Notes under the pieces: model-generated
The model's input: the letters and a program-made list of their open reading frames with translations, nothing else
Database searches by the model: none
What the model was told of the DNA's origin: nothing
Made by a program: the position numbers and the translations under genes
NCBI GenBank assembly: GCA_013812565.1
Contig: JACCTF010000463.1
Location: 1 to 6,381 of the forward strand
DNA length: 6,381 nt
DNA from: Pyrinomonadaceae bacterium
Lineage (GTDB): Bacteria > Acidobacteriota > Blastocatellia > Pyrinomonadales > Pyrinomonadaceae
Direction: 5' to 3'
In this document: positions 6,074 to 6,381 of the stretch, piece after piece
How the letters are laid out: each line of letters opens with the position of its first letter
Position numbering within the stretch: position 1 is the first letter of the stretch

Positions 6074-6381
6074 CCCGCCGGCACTTTCTCGTCGTGTTTG
6101 TTCTGGCGGCGTTCGGTTACGTGGCGCTCGCTTTGTTGGCTCCCCGGTTGAATCCTTCGGTGAGGTGGAAGTACAGCCTTGACCGTGAAGCGGCCGTTCG
6201 ACGAGCGCGCGAGGCGGCGCGGGCGCGCGGCATAGATGCTTCAGGGTGGGAAGCATACGCGACTGCGAGGCACGAAGGGCGGACGGACTATTACCTCGCG
6301 CGTCATGCGCGGCGGCCCGAACTGCGTTTGCTCTCTCCGGTTACGACCTCTGTACGACTGGTTGAACCCGGAGGGCAGAAG
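6070..6381 (+). CDS. N-terminal part of a membrane-anchored protein sharing the sensor-like domain of the upstream phosphatase; truncated by window edge
   Basis: The frame is open for 104 codons from ATG 6070 to the window end, with no stop. Residues 2-4 (TRR) are followed by a single hydrophobic helix (about 6-24), then a soluble Arg/Ala-rich segment. Residues 31-104 align with residues 41-116 of the upstream phosphatase: RRA (44-46 against 53-55), G54/G63, GW (59-60 against 68-69), Y75/Y84, R86/R97, L88/L99, P90/P101 and P-x-G (100-102 against 112-114), needing only small gaps. The two proteins therefore probably share the same anchor plus extracytoplasmic domain. Its C-terminal effector is outside the window; it could be another SpoIIE-type phosphatase, a CPBP-type membrane protease or something else. 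High GC3, the overlap and the ribosome binding site support a real gene. Confidence 0.8.
   Translation, partial: MTRRHFLVVFVLAAFGYVALALLAPRLNPSVRWKYSLDREAAVRRAREAARARGIDASGWEAYATARHEGRTDYYLARHARRPELRLLSPVTTSVRLVEPGGQK

Noticed and set aside
5718..6182. 154-codon + strand frame overlapping the end of the phosphatase gene and the start of the next gene
   Set aside because: It is in another frame over two supported genes, has an Arg/Ser-rich composition typical of a shadow frame, and lacks a domain.
5759..6256. 165-codon minus-strand frame spanning the phosphatase/partial-gene junction
   Set aside because: It is antisense to the metal-site-bearing PP2C domain and to the coupled start of the next gene; the product is low-complexity and unlike any family I know.

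Overview
The window reads like a stretch of a moderately GC-rich soil-type bacterial chromosome with all genes on the + strand. The mix of genes suggests Acidobacteriota: an Uma2-type nuclease, a GMC sugar dehydrogenase beside a Tat-exported Gfo/Idh/MocA oxidoreductase, and a long membrane-anchored SpoIIE-type phosphatase. This is an inference from gene style. There is no rRNA or other phylogenetic marker here, and other soil phyla are possible.

Layout. Positions 1-384 hold the C-terminal part of an Uma2 (DUF820) family protein that enters from the left edge. Positions 462-2042 encode a 526-residue FAD-dependent GMC oxidoreductase with a four-cysteine cluster. A 112-base gap follows, holding a hairpin-forming element whose arms are tandem heptamers (GGTTCAA/TTGAACC). 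Positions 2155-3333 encode a 392-residue NAD(P)-type Gfo/Idh/MocA oxidoreductase with a twin-arginine signal. The next gap (3334-3562) holds a purine-rich degenerate heptamer array that starts inside the preceding gene, and a second hairpin element with unrelated heptamers (AGGAGTC). Positions 3563-6073 (or from TTG 3512) encode a large polytopic membrane protein with a C-terminal SpoIIE/PP2C phosphatase domain. Its stop codon overlaps the start of a further gene (6070 onward), which runs off the right edge.

How the genes may work together. The two oxidoreductases probably act in redox conversion of sugars or glycosides (inference), although only one carries a visible export signal. The last two genes are translationally coupled. 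Their N-termini share a recognisable membrane anchor plus extracytoplasmic domain, so they look like tandem products of one domain family and are probably a signalling or envelope-stress module.

The points most worth a second look are the phosphatase with an unusual membrane sensor half and an Asp-to-Glu change at a metal site, its partial paralogue next door, and the three different heptamer-based intergenic repeats. I saw no tRNA, rRNA, CRISPR array, insertion sequence or convincing minus-strand gene.
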